Shown: positions 24,701-36,306, counted from the first letter of the stretch. The stretch is DNA of 64,000 bases from Apostichopus japonicus (GCF_037975245.1 NC_092565.1:12518499-12582498), one strand, 5' to 3'. The notes: generated from the letters alone by a model not told the origin. A program made the numbers and translations.

Positions 24701-27700
24701 TGTTCAATAATTTGGGAAATAGAGTTACACAATTATCTCGTCTGCATCTGGCAGAATAAGAAAATACAATATCTGTAGTAATCATGAGAATGGTCACACA
24801 GCATGGCATGGCAATGGTCGATGCTACGGAGAGCCAAACGTTCCATAAATGTCGAAAAAGAAAGTGAAGTGTCCAAGTTAATATATATATGTCCAAATCG
24901 ATATCAACATGTTACAATTCGATATCAGCATGTTACAATTCCATATGAACATGTCGAAACAAAATACAATATGCCATTGCGTCTATCAACATGTCAAATT
25001 CAACATCAGCATGTCGAAAACTTGTAACAGCATGCCATTACTACATTGGTCATGTCAACATGCTATATTTACGTCGTGCTATAATTTTGGCACTTCGGCG
25101 CGCGCCAACGTTTCGTATATGTCGAGATTTATTTCAGTATGTCCAAAACTTGTGTCAGCATGGTGAGCGAAGAATAGTGAAGTATTGCCATGACAACGTT
25201 GCACATGGTTCGCGTCGTTCACACGGTACTATGGTTGAATATACTGTAGCGGAAAGCTACGACTTTTCCTTAGTGAGATACGTTTCGTTCCCTCAGGGGT
25301 TACATCTGTTGCGCTCCGCGGAGGTAACGAGAGATGTTTATCCGAAACAGGAACAGGAACTGATTACGTAATTTTGCTATATCGATGTATTCCCGTGACT
25401 GGCATAGGCAGGCACGGCGGTGGGTGTGTGAGTCGATCCCATTGGTCGCAACTCATCGTAGTTATATACAGGTAGTCCATGATTGGTCTAAGCCTTTTTT
25501 TACAGTTTATGTACGGACGTGTGTATACGGGGGGTTATTTCCGGGGTATTTTAATGAAGGGTTCTTTCGTAAATGAGTGAGTCAGAGAGTCGGTAGAGTG
25601 CAAGACGAGGAACTTTCCTTCCGGCGGCTCGTGGTAAAGCCTTTGATATTTGCCTAAGTCCAAACAAATGTGTTTAGGCATTTTAGAGTGCCCGACACCT
25701 GCGCTGCCCGAGTCCAGCGGATTGCCCGACACCTGCCCTGCCCAAGTCAAGCGGAATGCCCGAAGCCTGTGCTGCCCGACACCGGTGGATTGCCGACGTT
25801 TAGACTGCCCGACCCTTGCGCAGCCCGAGTGTTATGCCTGCGTATCCTTGGGTTGTGCCCGACCCCAGTACGTTATATTGGGCAAATGTTAATATTGTGT
25901 ATTATACGCTGTAGATGTAGAACGAGATGAGAAATTATACTTTTATTAAACATACAACTCTGGTGTCTGCCTCCTGATTTAGAGTTAATCTGTACCCGTC
26001 CCCCATCTACCTCCCCTACCCTCCTCCAGTTGGTTTCGAGACAGGTTTTACACTACCAGACGTTGGCGGCGTTACAATACGTTTTAAACTGCTGCAGTAG
26101 GTGGAAAATATACCATTGAGAATATCTTCAAGCCCTTATTCGTATTAGTCGCGCCAAAGCTTTGTCCAAACAAAGCAGTTCATTTAATATAATCATTCAT
26201 AATGAATGTTTTGCAAGAAACTTTTTCTTCCATACCGCGTTTGGTTGGAGAAATAAACCAATGCGTCAGAGAAAACCAGCTTTCGATAGCACCACGCCTC
26301 CGAACTCGTCTAGAGGCAACGTTAGAAATAAGAGTATGTATACCCTAACTTTAGCCTTAGTCTAGGCATTGCCTAACTTAGCATAGGCTAAATAGAAGTA
26401 GAACTTAGTTGAAGTAAATCCCAAAGACAGAGCACGGACTGGATCAAAGGGAGAAAGGGGCCTAGTGAAATTTCCCCAAGAATATTCTTACAAACTTTTA
26501 ATTTATTACCATGTTACTGTTAGTGTCCGCGTCCAATGACTCACGAATGGATCAACAAGGCATGTGGCGGCGTGTTTATCGGCAAATTTGAATGTAGCCT
26601 ATGCTGAAATTGTAATTTGAGAACAGGGGAACAGACTGACCAGAGAACGGATGTGTACGGTGTATTTAGCATCGATGGAACTGGAAATTAGCAGTTTTGT
26701 GGTATAGTTAACTAGCCTGTCAACTCCTCACCCTTGTCGGTATCGATGCCGAACGTCCAGGCCGACTTTGTTCATAATATTAACTCAACGCAAATTCTTA
26801 CTCTGATGGTACGTGGGATGGTGTGCAAAGGTCCGGCAAATATTATCTCGCACAAAGTCATCAACGTGATCCCTTTGGCTTGAATATTTTATTTCCTTCT
26901 CTCAACATGCTGACACAAGTTTTGGACATACTGTCTAACTTTTTCACTTTATGTATGGAACAATTTTTCAGTACATTTCCATGTGAAGTAACAGAATTTT
27001 TTTTTCGTGGAACTGGTAAATTGTAATAATGAGTTAATGTTCTATAGATTTTTCAAAATCTTTTGCATAAATGTTTTCTTTGATTAATACAGTACCAGGG
27101 ACATAGCCAGGTTTCTGGTATGGGGTGGGGGGCAAAGTCAAACTTCTGTCCCCATTTTCAGGCACTAAGCGGTGGAACAACGTCCTGGGGAGGGTATAAG
27201 GGGCATCCTCCTCCCCTGAAAAATGTTGCTCACCACCAAAAATAAAGATAACAAGTATAAAGTATATGGGCAAGATAATAAAGCCCCTTACACTTGACTA
27301 AAAGTACCTATTTCGCCATTACTTGTTCATATATTGCGATGAAATATATGCTGAGATAAACAATTAATTATTAAATACGAATCTTCGCATGATTCGGTGA
27401 GAAATGAAAGATATATTCCGATCGAAATTCTTACAGGTATGCGTAACGTAACATATATGAGTACTGTGTATACTATTTCAATTACATATACGTTAGGATC
27501 GGAGTGTCTGTTGTTATGTTGTGAGGGACGCTATATACGAAATGACCTTTGTACTAGGATTACGTAATAGCTGATGATGGCTTTACCCGTGTTTGTGCCC
27601 TGAGGCATGTTTACTTATGGCGATCAAATTTTGTCGGTTACAATGAAACTTCAAAGTGGGTTTTCTCCTTCTGTTTATAGCTCCATGATTCAACCATAGT

Positions 27701-30700
27701 ACCGTGTGAACGACACGAACCATGTGCAACGTTGTCATGGCAACTCTTCGCTCACCAACTCTTCGCTCACTCTTCGCTCACCATGCTGACACAAGTTTTG
27801 GACATACTGAAATAAATCTCGACATATACGAAACGTTGGCGCGCGCCGAAGTGCCAAAATTATAGCACGACGTAAATATAGCATGTTGACATGACCAATG
27901 TAGTAATGGCATGCTGTTACAAGTTTTCGACATGCTGATGTTGAATTTGACATGTTGATAGACGCAATGGCATATTGTATTTTGTTTCGACATGTTCATA
28001 TGGAATTGTAACATGCTGATATCGAATTGTAACATGTTGATATCGATTTGGACATATATATATTAACTTGGACACTTCACTTTCTTTTTCGACATTTATG
28101 GAACGTTTGGCTCTCCGTACGATGCGACGATTGCGCCATATACCACGAACCTTGTTGTGCTGCGCGATATCGATATCTGCTGAAAATATGTCCAGTGCTT
28201 CCACCTAGCGCAACAATCTATCAAAAGATTGGCTCCGTTTGTACTGAGCCGAGGTATCAGGTTTTCATATATTCCCTCGAGTCAAATGAATATATGCAGG
28301 CGCGGATCCAGGGGGGGGGGGATCCGGACCCCCTGCTCTTGGCCCAAAAAAAGAGTGAAAAAAAAAGAGAGAAAAAAAAAGAGAGAAAAAAAAAGAGAGA
28401 GAAAAAATAATTAAATTAAACGCCAATTTTAAACATGTAGGACGTCAGAAAAGCGGTTATCCTCACAAGTCATCCAGGTGTGTCTTTTCCGTCAAATGAA
28501 CTATAGTGTGCACGCGTGCTACAGGTGCCAAAAATGCCCTAACGATCTCAATTTTCAGACCGAAAAGTTTCAAAATTGAGGTGGTGTTCGAATTTTTTTG
28601 GGCGGTGAGGTTACAGAGCGGTAGGCTGCTAGGATGCGCTAACGAATTTTTCATGAGCAAACCCCTCACCCTTCCAGAATCCTGGATCCGGCTCTGCATC
28701 AAACAGTGGTGACGGAACGGGAGGAGATTGGGGGCTAAAGGCATTATGATTTTTGTATCATCTCAATTCATCTGATATGTAATACCATATTTCATAGATT
28801 GTTTTTTTCTCATCAATTGAGAAATTGCAGACATGAGATCCATATTTCCAGGCTAGGTACATGCTGCTTAGAATACTCGGGAAGTGCCGTTTCCGGCCAT
28901 CTGAGGGGGTTTGTAAAGCCAAAAATTTTCTTGTACGCTCCGCGCCAACCGATGATGGCGCTCCGCTTAGATAGTCTTACGTTCAGGCGCGGCTGGACCA
29001 GTCAGACCCCCCCCCCCCATTATGCCCGCGAAACTGTCGAAACATGATTTTCACTACTGGTAGAGATATAAAATATTGGGAATTCTGAAATTCCTGCAAA
29101 CATGCGGCTGTGCCTGTTCAATACTCACTACTGTATCGCCTTAAAAATGATGAGTGGAAATAGTTTCTCCAGGACCGTATCGTATCGTGGGTATCGATTG
29201 CGTCTGATATACGAACGTACGTACTACGTACGTAAGTACGTCTATGATGATATGCACTGTACTGTACTGATAAAAACATAGGTGAATTTCACTCCATGGG
29301 AGTGATCACTGAGCACATTCCGGTATAAGAGTGAATTTCCACTCCATTGGAGTAAATCTTAACTCCTAATAGAGCTATATTCACTCATATTAGGAGTGAG
29401 GGTTAACTCCAATAGAGTTGAATTTCACTCTTAATTTGAAATGCGCCGAGTGATCACTCCAATGGAATGAAATCCACTCATTTGTTTTTAGAGTGTTGCT
29501 AGATATATGAAGAAGAAATTTACATGCCAATACATGTTATCGGTCATCGATTGGCACAAAAAGCCAGATTCTAATGACAGCTGCATCAAGAAACCCAATA
29601 AATGGCCTAATTAGCACCGAGCCACCAATGTGGACCATTACCGAAACATCGATGCGTGTTAGTCTTCCATCCCTTTCCTCTAATGCTATTTAAGTCCACA
29701 TGTGGGCATATCCTGCAAATCTACCGGTAGCCCACAGGGGTTTGAGTTGGGAGAAGGGCCTTGACAGCTGGAAACGACAAATGATGCCAACTTCCCTCAA
29801 GTTAAAAGTCCGGCTGAGTTGGCAAGGCCAGTCAGCATGAAAGAGAAAAAACTTTTTTTGCATTTCTGTCACCAAAGTTGCACATCTTTTTGGTTGTTAT
29901 TTTGCCTCACAGGTGCCATCTCCTGCGATCTGGGGGGTGCTGAAATCTCAAATTTTCTCTGTACGCTCCGCGCCAACCAAGGTGGCGCTCCGCTTAGATA
30001 GTAACCTCCGGCCCCCCCTACAAGAAAGAACAGCCCCCCATGGCCCCCCACTCAAAAAATCCTAGCTACGCCACTGTGCGTGTAATTTTTTGTAAAATTA
30101 ATTTGCAAAAAGAGTACACCATCATTCTGATAAAGTGAAGGTGAGAGGGGCACTCTGACTGCATTAATAGTCTCCATCTGGAAGGGGGCATCCAAGATTA
30201 AATGGCCTGGAGTAGCCTGGTAAAAAGTAGTTTGCATCACCACCTACTCCCCAAAGACGTAAATCCTAGCTCATTGCTCGAAATTGCAAATATATGCCCG
30301 GCAAACCATGAATACATGATTTATTGGAAATAAATTTTACTCCAAACTTTCACGAAAAGTAGCACCAGATTGCACCGAGGACCTCCATATTTTGTGAAAT
30401 TTTCCAAAGGGGAGGGGGGCACCCACTCCCCTTAGACCCCTCCCCCAGGACGACGATTAGGCACTTCCCATCTGGCCCCCCCCCCCTTCGGCGAAATCCT
30501 GGATCCGCCACTGTATGCGTACCAATTGAGTTTGAAGTAGCATCTGAGGAACCGAAGTTGGTCTGTGTGACCTTGGACCTCCGTGGTGTGATAGACTAAC
30601 TAGTCCAGCCACTTTTATTGATGGACACCAGACTTTTAAAGGCATTGAAGACTCGCCCCAAACCGCGTGCCGCGTTCTGAAAAAGTTAACTTTCCGTTGC

Positions 30701-31804
30701 TTGCAAGTGAAGTTTTCTTCTTGTCGCTACAAAATGCAGACAGTAATGAAACGTGATACATTGTTATCTTTTATCTATAGACCTGAGATGTCCATCGCTG
30801 CATGCTATGTACACTATGTTGTGGGTATTGACCGTAGCTATATGTATTGACTGTACACTAGTGTCTAATTACCGACGGTAGCATGCAAGCTGTGTGTGTA
30901 TTTTCTGGGATCGATGGTGGTGTCTAACACTTCTGTTACACCTCATTCGAAACTAGGTCAGATTAACGGCATGAGACGTTTCTTTATGCGCGAGTCTTCA
31001 CACACTTTTAAGGTTCATTTCTCAAAAAGTTAAAAGTACTAGAGAAATAACAACTTTAACTGATAATCGTGTACTGTGTGTATCTGAAAAGAGCATACAT
31101 ATATCAAACTGAGAGAGCATTAGCGCCAAGGGCGTAGGAACCGGGGGACTGGGGGGGCCAGCCCCCCAGTGAAAAATGTGGGGCGGAAGTATCATTCCGC
31201 CCCCCCCCCCCCCGCTTCGCAAGTCAGAAAACTCCTTTTTCATTTCCAAATGAGAAAAAAAATCTCATTTGGAGCACCAAATTGAATCTAAGGCCTGGTG
31301 AAAATACAAAATTAAGTTTACAAAATGGAGTGGGTGTTGAAGTGTGCTATATTGCACCAAATTGCATCTGAGGCTACCTGGAAATGCAAAAAATTCCAAA
31401 GGGGAGGGGGACACCCCCTCCCCTTAGACCCCTCCCCCAGGCCGGCCATCAGTCTTCAGCCCCCCCCCACTCAAAAGTACCTTCCTACGCCACTGATTAG
31501 CGCCATCAAAATACGAATATCGTTACCCTAACAAGATGACATTCTTCATAGATTGTCAAATAACTTGTACGAAAAAGGAAAAACTGATGATGAACTGTTT
31601 AGTTGTATTATTAACATTAATTCATCACTTACCGCATTTTGGGTACGTTGCTAGTACAACGTCATCTTCTCTAACTTCAAAGTTCTTCACGTTTGCCAAG
31701 CAGTGTGGTTGAATAAAAGGAGGAAATGTAGTTCCCTCGAGTTCCCGCCTCATTTCAAACATCATCTTCGGCGTTGGGGGTCCTTTTTGTTTAGGCGGCT
31801 CCAT
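21685..31804 (-). CDS. Cytosolic sulfotransferase, 308 aa, six exons
   Basis: Transfers sulfate from PAPS to a hydroxyl or amine on a small acceptor; the acceptor cannot be told from sequence. Exons 31633-31804, 24066-24295, 23419-23548, 23206-23300, 22255-22444, 21685-21794 join in phase to 308 codons plus TAG. Visible motifs: PAPS 5'-phosphosulfate loop TYPKCGTHW (53-61, Lys56); catalytic His118 in GTHLP; 3'-phosphate site VVYVTRNPKDAANS (Arg140, Ser148); FEEMKK before a helical segment; LKKGIVGGWK (270-279), where most relatives have RKGxxGDWK; and the dimer motif KARFTVAQSE (279-288). No signal peptide or membrane segment, and the length is normal for the family. It lies between GNE and two sialidases, all on one strand. 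AATAAA follows the stop by about 21 bases (21664-21659). Confidence 0.95.
22255..22444 (-). CDS. Sulfotransferase exon 5
   Basis: 190 bp, acceptor aag at 22445-22447, donor gtaaat at 22254-22249. Residues 210-273: DIQSVISRLATFLEVTITPE, SSMEGMKK, and PFLKKG, the start of the PAPS-binding RKG-like motif. A hAT-type end (GCGCCGCCACTG, to 22211) lies 44 bp beyond the exon. Confidence 0.92.
23206..23300 (-). CDS. Sulfotransferase exon 4
   Basis: 95 bp, acceptor cag at 23301-23303, donor gtaacc at 23205-23200. Residues 178-209: IFGNWFDHTLSYWSHRDD and VFFITFEEMKK, the conserved W..H and YEDMK-like region. Confidence 0.9.
23419..23548 (-). CDS. Sulfotransferase exon 3, 3'-phosphate site
   Basis: 130 bp, acceptor cag at 23549-23551, donor gtatat at 23418-23413. 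Residues 135-178: VVYVTRNPKDAANSFYNFMN, then GWDEFCSVFMSEK. Confidence 0.92.
24066..24295 (-). CDS. Sulfotransferase exon 2, catalytic His
   Basis: 230 bp, acceptor cag at 24296-24298, donor gtgatt at 24065-24060. Residues 58-134: THWMMEVIQLI completes the PAPS loop; SPRMYGTHLPATLLP holds the catalytic His118; ends TKKPK. Confidence 0.93.
24475..24660 (+). mobile_element. Two truncated hAT-like ends
   Basis: CAGGGGCGGATCCAGGGGGG near 24475 and CAGTGGCGTAGCTACGGGG at 24577 are typical hAT termini followed by G/C blocks, but no matching right ends were found nearby. Confidence 0.5.
24825..28119. mobile_element. 3.3-kb DNA transposon with long terminal inverted repeats
   Basis: Left arm 24825-25240 and right arm 27688-28119 are near-identical reverse complements starting TACGGAGAGCC, flanked by an exact 6-bp duplication CGATGC (24819-24824 and 28120-28125). 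The arms contain short internal repeats (AACATG...CAACATGT types, about 20-25 bases). The right arm has extra GAGCGAAGAGT units near 27745-27775, which explains its 16 extra bases. The 2.4-kb interior shows no recognised transposase or integrase, so it looks non-autonomous. Sits in sulfotransferase intron 1. Confidence 0.88.
25675..25880 (+). repeat. Degenerate GCCCGA-rich minisatellite
   Basis: About five imperfect units of roughly 40 bases built on GCCCGACACCTGC...CAGCGGATT inside the long-TIR transposon. It is GC-rich against an AT-rich background and keeps overlapping frames open, but has no coding look. Confidence 0.6.
28297..28696. mobile_element. hAT-like element
   Basis: Ends CAGGCGCGGATCCAGG and CCTGGATCCGGCTCTG are imperfect reverse complements 400 bases apart. 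No 8-bp duplication was seen. Contains an A-rich GAGAG tract at 28347-28407. Confidence 0.6.
28880..28981. repeat. Dispersed repeat core (CGCCAAC...GGTGGCGCT family)
   Basis: CCGTTTCCGGCCATCTGAGG, then GTACGCTCCGCGCCAACC and GGCGCTCCGCTTAGATAGT. The same core occurs near 18045-18131, 18790-18890 (reverse), 29930-30001, 35095-35175, 51497-51590 (reverse) and 54830-54912 (reverse). Confidence 0.75.
29281..29505. repeat. Palindromic MITE-like repeat (CACTCC/GGAGTG)
   Basis: Dense alternation of CACTCCATTGGAGT-type palindromes such as GAATTTCACTCC and GGAGTGATCACT, able to form several hairpins. Probably a MITE; ends and target duplication not resolved. Confidence 0.55.
29930..30512. mobile_element. 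hAT-like fragments in sulfotransferase intron 1
   Basis: Two right ends, CCTAGCTACGCCACTG (to 30077) and CCTGGATCCGCCACTG (to 30512), plus the GGGGAGGGGG/CTCCCC core at 30409-30450. Left ends not identified. Confidence 0.55.
31127..31495. mobile_element. hAT MITE with perfect duplication
   Basis: Ends CAAGGGCGTAGGAA and TTCCTACGCCACTG, with an exact 8-bp duplication ATTAGCGC at 31119-31126 and 31496-31503. It lies about 130 bases from the donor of sulfotransferase exon 1. Confidence 0.9.
31633..31804 (-). CDS. Sulfotransferase exon 1
   Basis: Start codon at 31804-31802 (MEPPKQKGPPTPKMM), donor gtaagt at 31632-31627. Residues 1-58, ending within the PAPS loop TYPKCG. The frame upstream of the Met does not extend the homology, so this start is preferred. 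Confidence 0.9.
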
Positions 31805-32893
31805 GATTCTTTTAGAGATGATTTAAAAAGCATTTGTAGATACACTTCTATATACTGTACGTTTAGTAAATTATGATCTTGAGCTGACCGCTGCGTCGGA
31901 TACAGTCTATAACGACTTAATACCATTTACTCATCGGTATATTTTAGCATGCTAAAAATAAATTGCTGGAAGCTTTCAGTTTAAATTAGTGGTCGTTGAG
32001 TTGTTTTTTCCCAAACATTTGGACCCGGGGTATTTTCTGTCATCTCACTATTACCAACGAGTCCCTGCTCATTCTGTTACAAGGCTGTTTCGCTCAATAA
32101 AATCATGTACAGAAGAATTAAGACATATTTTGCAAAGATCAATTCCCGCGACAAGATTAAAAATAATGTTTTACTTAAAAATATCATATAATTTTGAAAA
32201 TGGAATGTTCTTAAGAAGCGGCTTGTTGGTTTAACACGTCGAACTGCAATGTAGATACAAAAGAAAGAAATTATGTATATGCCTACACCGTATAGTTTCT
32301 GTACAAATGATAACTACAGCCTACACGAGTTTGTTACAAACAAACAAAACAAAAATCTTGAAAGAAACAGAGAACAACATACCGTGAGAGAATTGAACTT
32401 AATAGAAACTGACCTGTGCAAAAGTTGGTGTTAAATTATATTACAATCGGAGAGAAGTATCCTTTCAAATAATATGTGGCTGGCAGTGAGCTATTTGCTT
32501 TCCCTGAATAGTACTGTTGAAAACTCAGTGCTGTTTCGCTCATTAAAAAACTCCACGTATACATAATATACGTTGCGATTTGTTATCTGTTTTTGATGTA
32601 AACTGATTAAACGACAGCCATTACGTAACATTTAAAAAAGACACAGAAAGCGGATTGCGAATAATAACGCCGAGTCATCCTCCTTGCTGTACGTGTCTGG
32701 TAAAACCATTGTATACAAAGTTGAAACACTCAGGGAATGCATACGTGTATTACTATGCGACCTCAACATTTTTTGCTGTACTTTTCATGATGCGTTAACC
32801 ATCGTTGCAGAGGTGATATAATGCAATCCAATCGACTTTGTCAAATTACGTAATCGTTTGAGTTTCGGCTTCTGAGAGAGACACTTGGAGTGG
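31805..32893. other. Sulfotransferase upstream region
   Basis: Upstream of the start codon; promoter and any 5' UTR exon should lie here but cannot be placed. No protein-like frame. Confidence 0.4.
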
Positions 32894-32901
32894 CAGCTAG
32901 T

Positions 32902-33157
32902 CAGGTCAGGCGCGTAGCGAGGAATTTGCCAAGGGAGGGGCGAACCTGTAGGCAAATTATCAGAGCCGCAGATTCGGCATTCTGGCCGAAAATGTCTCCC
33001 AGATCGCTGGAAATGGCACTTCCCAGGCCTTGCAAGTTGCATCTAAGCATTTTCTATTTGAAATTACTAGCGATATCATAAAACGTACAAAAACAATATG
33101 CTCAAGGGGGGGGGGGCGGTCGCCTCCTTCGTCCCCCCCCCCTTGGCTACGCGACTA
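32902..33157. mobile_element. hAT MITE
   Basis: Duplication CAGCTAGT at 32894-32901 and 33158-33165. Inverted ends centre on GGCGCGTAGC and GGCTACGCGAC; the left end has CAGGT doubled. Same family as 34940-35254 and 54766-55049. Confidence 0.85.
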
Positions 33158-33165
33158 CAGCTAGT

Positions 33166-34930
33166 ACATTTCCATCATGGGTTTAGAAGCTGGGGTGCCT
33201 GGAGGGGAAATTTGCTGCCATTTTGTAATAACCTCAAAAATAATGGCATTTAAAGTGTAAAAAAAAAACCCATTCAAATACCTGGATTTTTGGTATGCAA
33301 AATGCGCAAAGGTTTAATTTTTTCGTATCGCTTTGATTCGAGGTGATTTTGTGGTCCACCCTCCTACAAATCACAGGCTTGTCGCAATGTGACCTCCTTC
33401 TCTCCAAGGTAGAATGTCAGTATGTCAGTATGAAATCAATGCCATCAATTAATATGTAAAGAGGTTGCATTATGTTACTCTAGTGTCAACCTTTGAAACA
33501 ATGTTGAAGCATGCTTGACTGTTTAGGTTGTATCCCATATATAGTGTTATATAATTATGTAGGCTACTGTAATTTTTCATATTCCATCTGTTAGATGTTA
33601 TTCTGGGAGATAACCCTGCCCCCCCCACTCAAACCTATCCCCCACAGAAGTATACATGAGTTGGGCACCTGACGGCTGCCCCCCCCCCCAAAAAAAACTC
33701 CTCCAATATAGGTTTCTTTCTACGGTTTACCTTTTCTCTCCACATAAGTGGTATAATTTCTTTCTAAACAAAAATTGATAGTTTCTGCTATTAAAATGAC
33801 AAATTGTAGTACATTCACTGTTAAACAGTTGCAATAATATCAAATGATGGCCAAGGAGAGGGAGAATTGAATCTGCACCATAGCTAATTCATGGGCAATT
33901 TGAGTGCCAGGTAGCGTTGGTGAATGTGGGGTGAGAGGAATTCAAGAACAAAAGATATTCTTTCTCTACATTTCAAAATCAAATCGAAACAATCCATTAT
34001 TTTACACATTTAGAATTTATTAAAACTTTCTTAAAAAGTGATAAATTTCATCAACTTAAATTCCTTTATTCCAGTATAAATTATATATAATTTCAAATCG
34101 GATTAAGTATATATACATATGAGAAACAATAAACAATTAAAGTGATTAGAACAGAGGAAATACAGGAATTTCTAGAAAGTGTGATTCAAAAACTTTGAGG
34201 CACTGCAGGATTTCGTAGATTATAGTTTGTCTTATTGCACAGAGAAGTCAATTAACAATATAGAGGATAATCTTATTAGGCAAGTATATTTTCGGTAAGT
34301 CCAACAAAGTCGTTTTTTGTGGCAACATTAACCTTTTTTTCAAGAATATCATCATCTAAGCAAAATATATTTGCACAATATTTTAGAAAAACTCTTAATT
34401 CTCTTCTGGTCTTTTACATGTATAAAGTGAGACCAAACTGGGACTGCATAGATAATGTGGAAACAATATCACATAATTTAGCTAAGAACTTTGAAATATG
34501 GTTAGTAAATGTTAATTTATCATCAATGCAGACTCATTAGTACATTATGTGGGAAGTATACGCTCAATGCATGAACTGTGAATCATCTTTTTCTCCTCTT
34601 TTGTTTCTGTTAAACATTTATGATTATCGTTGATATTTTAAAAATATGATTTCTTTGGATTAAGAAGCAAGTTCTTCTTGTGACACATATTATCAACTTT
34701 CTTATGAAATCTTGATAATCGTGTTGATTTAGTTGCTGATTAAGCTGTTTGATATAAAACTGTGTTAAAGCACTTAAAAAGCCAAAACATAAAACTTGAG
34801 ATACTGTAGTGTCTTTAAACTGAGTACAGCACAGTACCGTCAGTACATGAAATGCCCTTTTTCCATGCAAATTGATTGTGATCACCATGTGTAAGGATGG
34901 ATTGCATATTAGCAATAATTTCTGCACACA
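33166..34930. other. Intergenic, no gene seen
   Basis: AT-rich with scattered poly-C blocks (33619, 33680). The frame at 34319-34540 (MATLTFFSRISS) has a protein-like look but no recognised family; it may be a transposon relic. Confidence 0.5.
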
Positions 34931-34939
34931 ATTTAACCC

Positions 34940-35254
34940 CAGGCGCGTAGCCAAGGGGGGGGGAGGGGAAGGGGGCAGCCGCCCCCCCCTTGAGCATTTT
35001 TTAAAAACTTTTTTAAATGTTTTTATGATATCGCTAGTAATTTCAAAAGAGAAAATGCTAAGATACAACTTACAAGGCCTGGGAAGTGCCATTTGCAGTG
35101 ATCTGGGAGGCATTTTCAGCCAAAATATTCTTGTACACTTCGCGCCAACTCATGGTGGCGCTACGCTTAGATAGTTTGCAGTGCCGAATCTTCGGCTCTG
35201 ATAATTTGCCAACAGTTTTGCCCCTCCCTTGGCAAATTCCTGGCTACGCATCTG
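34940..35254. mobile_element. hAT MITE with perfect duplication
   Basis: Ends CAGGCGCGTAGCCAAGG and CCTGGCTACGCATCTG; duplication TTTAACCC at 34932-34939 and 35255-35262. The 315-bp body includes the CGCCAAC/GGTGGCGCT core. Confidence 0.92.
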
Positions 35255-35931
35255 TTTAACCCAATACTCAAATATCAATAGGTGATTTGTTTTTGGCACA
35301 GGAGCAGTTTAAGCATCTTTCCAAACAGATGGGATGAGATTTTGTCTCCATACTTTTATCAAAACTTACAGTAAAGATACCAGCTATTTCATCAGAACAT
35401 GGCAAATAGAATCAATAGTGATAACAATTTAATCATCATCTTTAAGAAATGCATACTAATTTAGAAATCTCGAAAATACTATCATATAGTAAGCGTGACA
35501 TAAAAAATAAAAAAAAAACATTTGGAAAACTTTTAAAATATAAATCTCTCTTAGAATTTTATTTAGCTGTATGTGCAACAAAAGTTTCATAGATCGAAGA
35601 AAACCTCTGCCACCCTTTTTTTATTTCATTCATACTTGTAAGTAAACAGTACTCTTCTCTCATCAATGCAACTTTCACGATACATTTCTTTCTTTTTTTA
35701 AACTTAACTTTTTTTTTTACACCTATTTGTGAGATGCTGTAGTCCATTTTATTATATTGTCATTTTATGATGAATATCAATAAATTTTACTTTACTTAAC
35801 TGTACTTTTACTTTACTTCTAGCCCTTGTCCATGCTCGTGGAACAAGCAACAAGGTCACCTTGTCTTTCTCATCATACAAATGTATGACTTGATGTAGAC
35901 ATGAGTGAATTCAGACAGCAATCCTTTATGG

Positions 35932-36306
35932 TTAGAGTAATGGTTGGTTTGAAGGTGTTCGATGCATCTTCTCATCATCCTTAAATTTACACTCTTTCAG
36001 CTCTTTCTCCGAGAACAGATCAAGTACGATACGGGAAGCCTCGTACTCCCCTCGCTCTCCGCACTCGTACAAGCAACCGATCTGTGTCTCCTTCTCCTCG
36101 CCTTCGTCGCCGAAGTTTGTCACGGTTACGAGATCGGAGTAAGCGGCTGGCCCCGAATGCAACGTGAGAGGCTCGGACCATTTACGACCTCTGTCTTTGC
36201 TGACTCGCACGGATAGGTTCTTCCTGCTCCTTTTGTTCGCAGGATTTGAGAAAATCAGAAGTTGGCAGTCGGAGTACCCTTCAGGGACGAGGTTCAGGAC
36301 ACTTCC
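35932..36306 (-). CDS. Sialidase A exon 8, Tyr nucleophile and stop
   Basis: 375 bp, acceptor cag at 36307-36309, stop TAA at 35934-35932. Residues 353-476: LLIFSNPANKRSRKNLSVRV, Asp box SKDRGRKW, GPAAYSDL with Tyr408, IGCLYECGERGEYEASRIVL. The hydrophilic tail ends NQPLL. Confidence 0.95.
   Translation of the reverse strand, partial: GSVLNLVPEGYSDCQLLIFSNPANKRSRKNLSVRVSKDRGRKWSEPLTLHSGPAAYSDLVTVTNFGDEGEEKETQIGCLYECGERGEYEASRIVLDLFSEKELKECKFKDDEKMHRTPSNQPLL

Noticed and set aside
24803..25371. Mirror-image open frames in the two arms of the long-TIR element
   Set aside because: They come from the inverted repeats themselves and their short subrepeats; no domain is recognisable.
24825..28119. 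Full Polinton/Maverick
   Set aside because: The 6-bp duplication fits, but the length is 3.3 kb, the termini differ and no polymerase, integrase or capsid gene is recognised.
28297..28696. hAT element with confirmed target duplication
   Set aside because: The ends pair, but flanks AATATATG and CATCAAAC do not match, so only a tentative element is listed.
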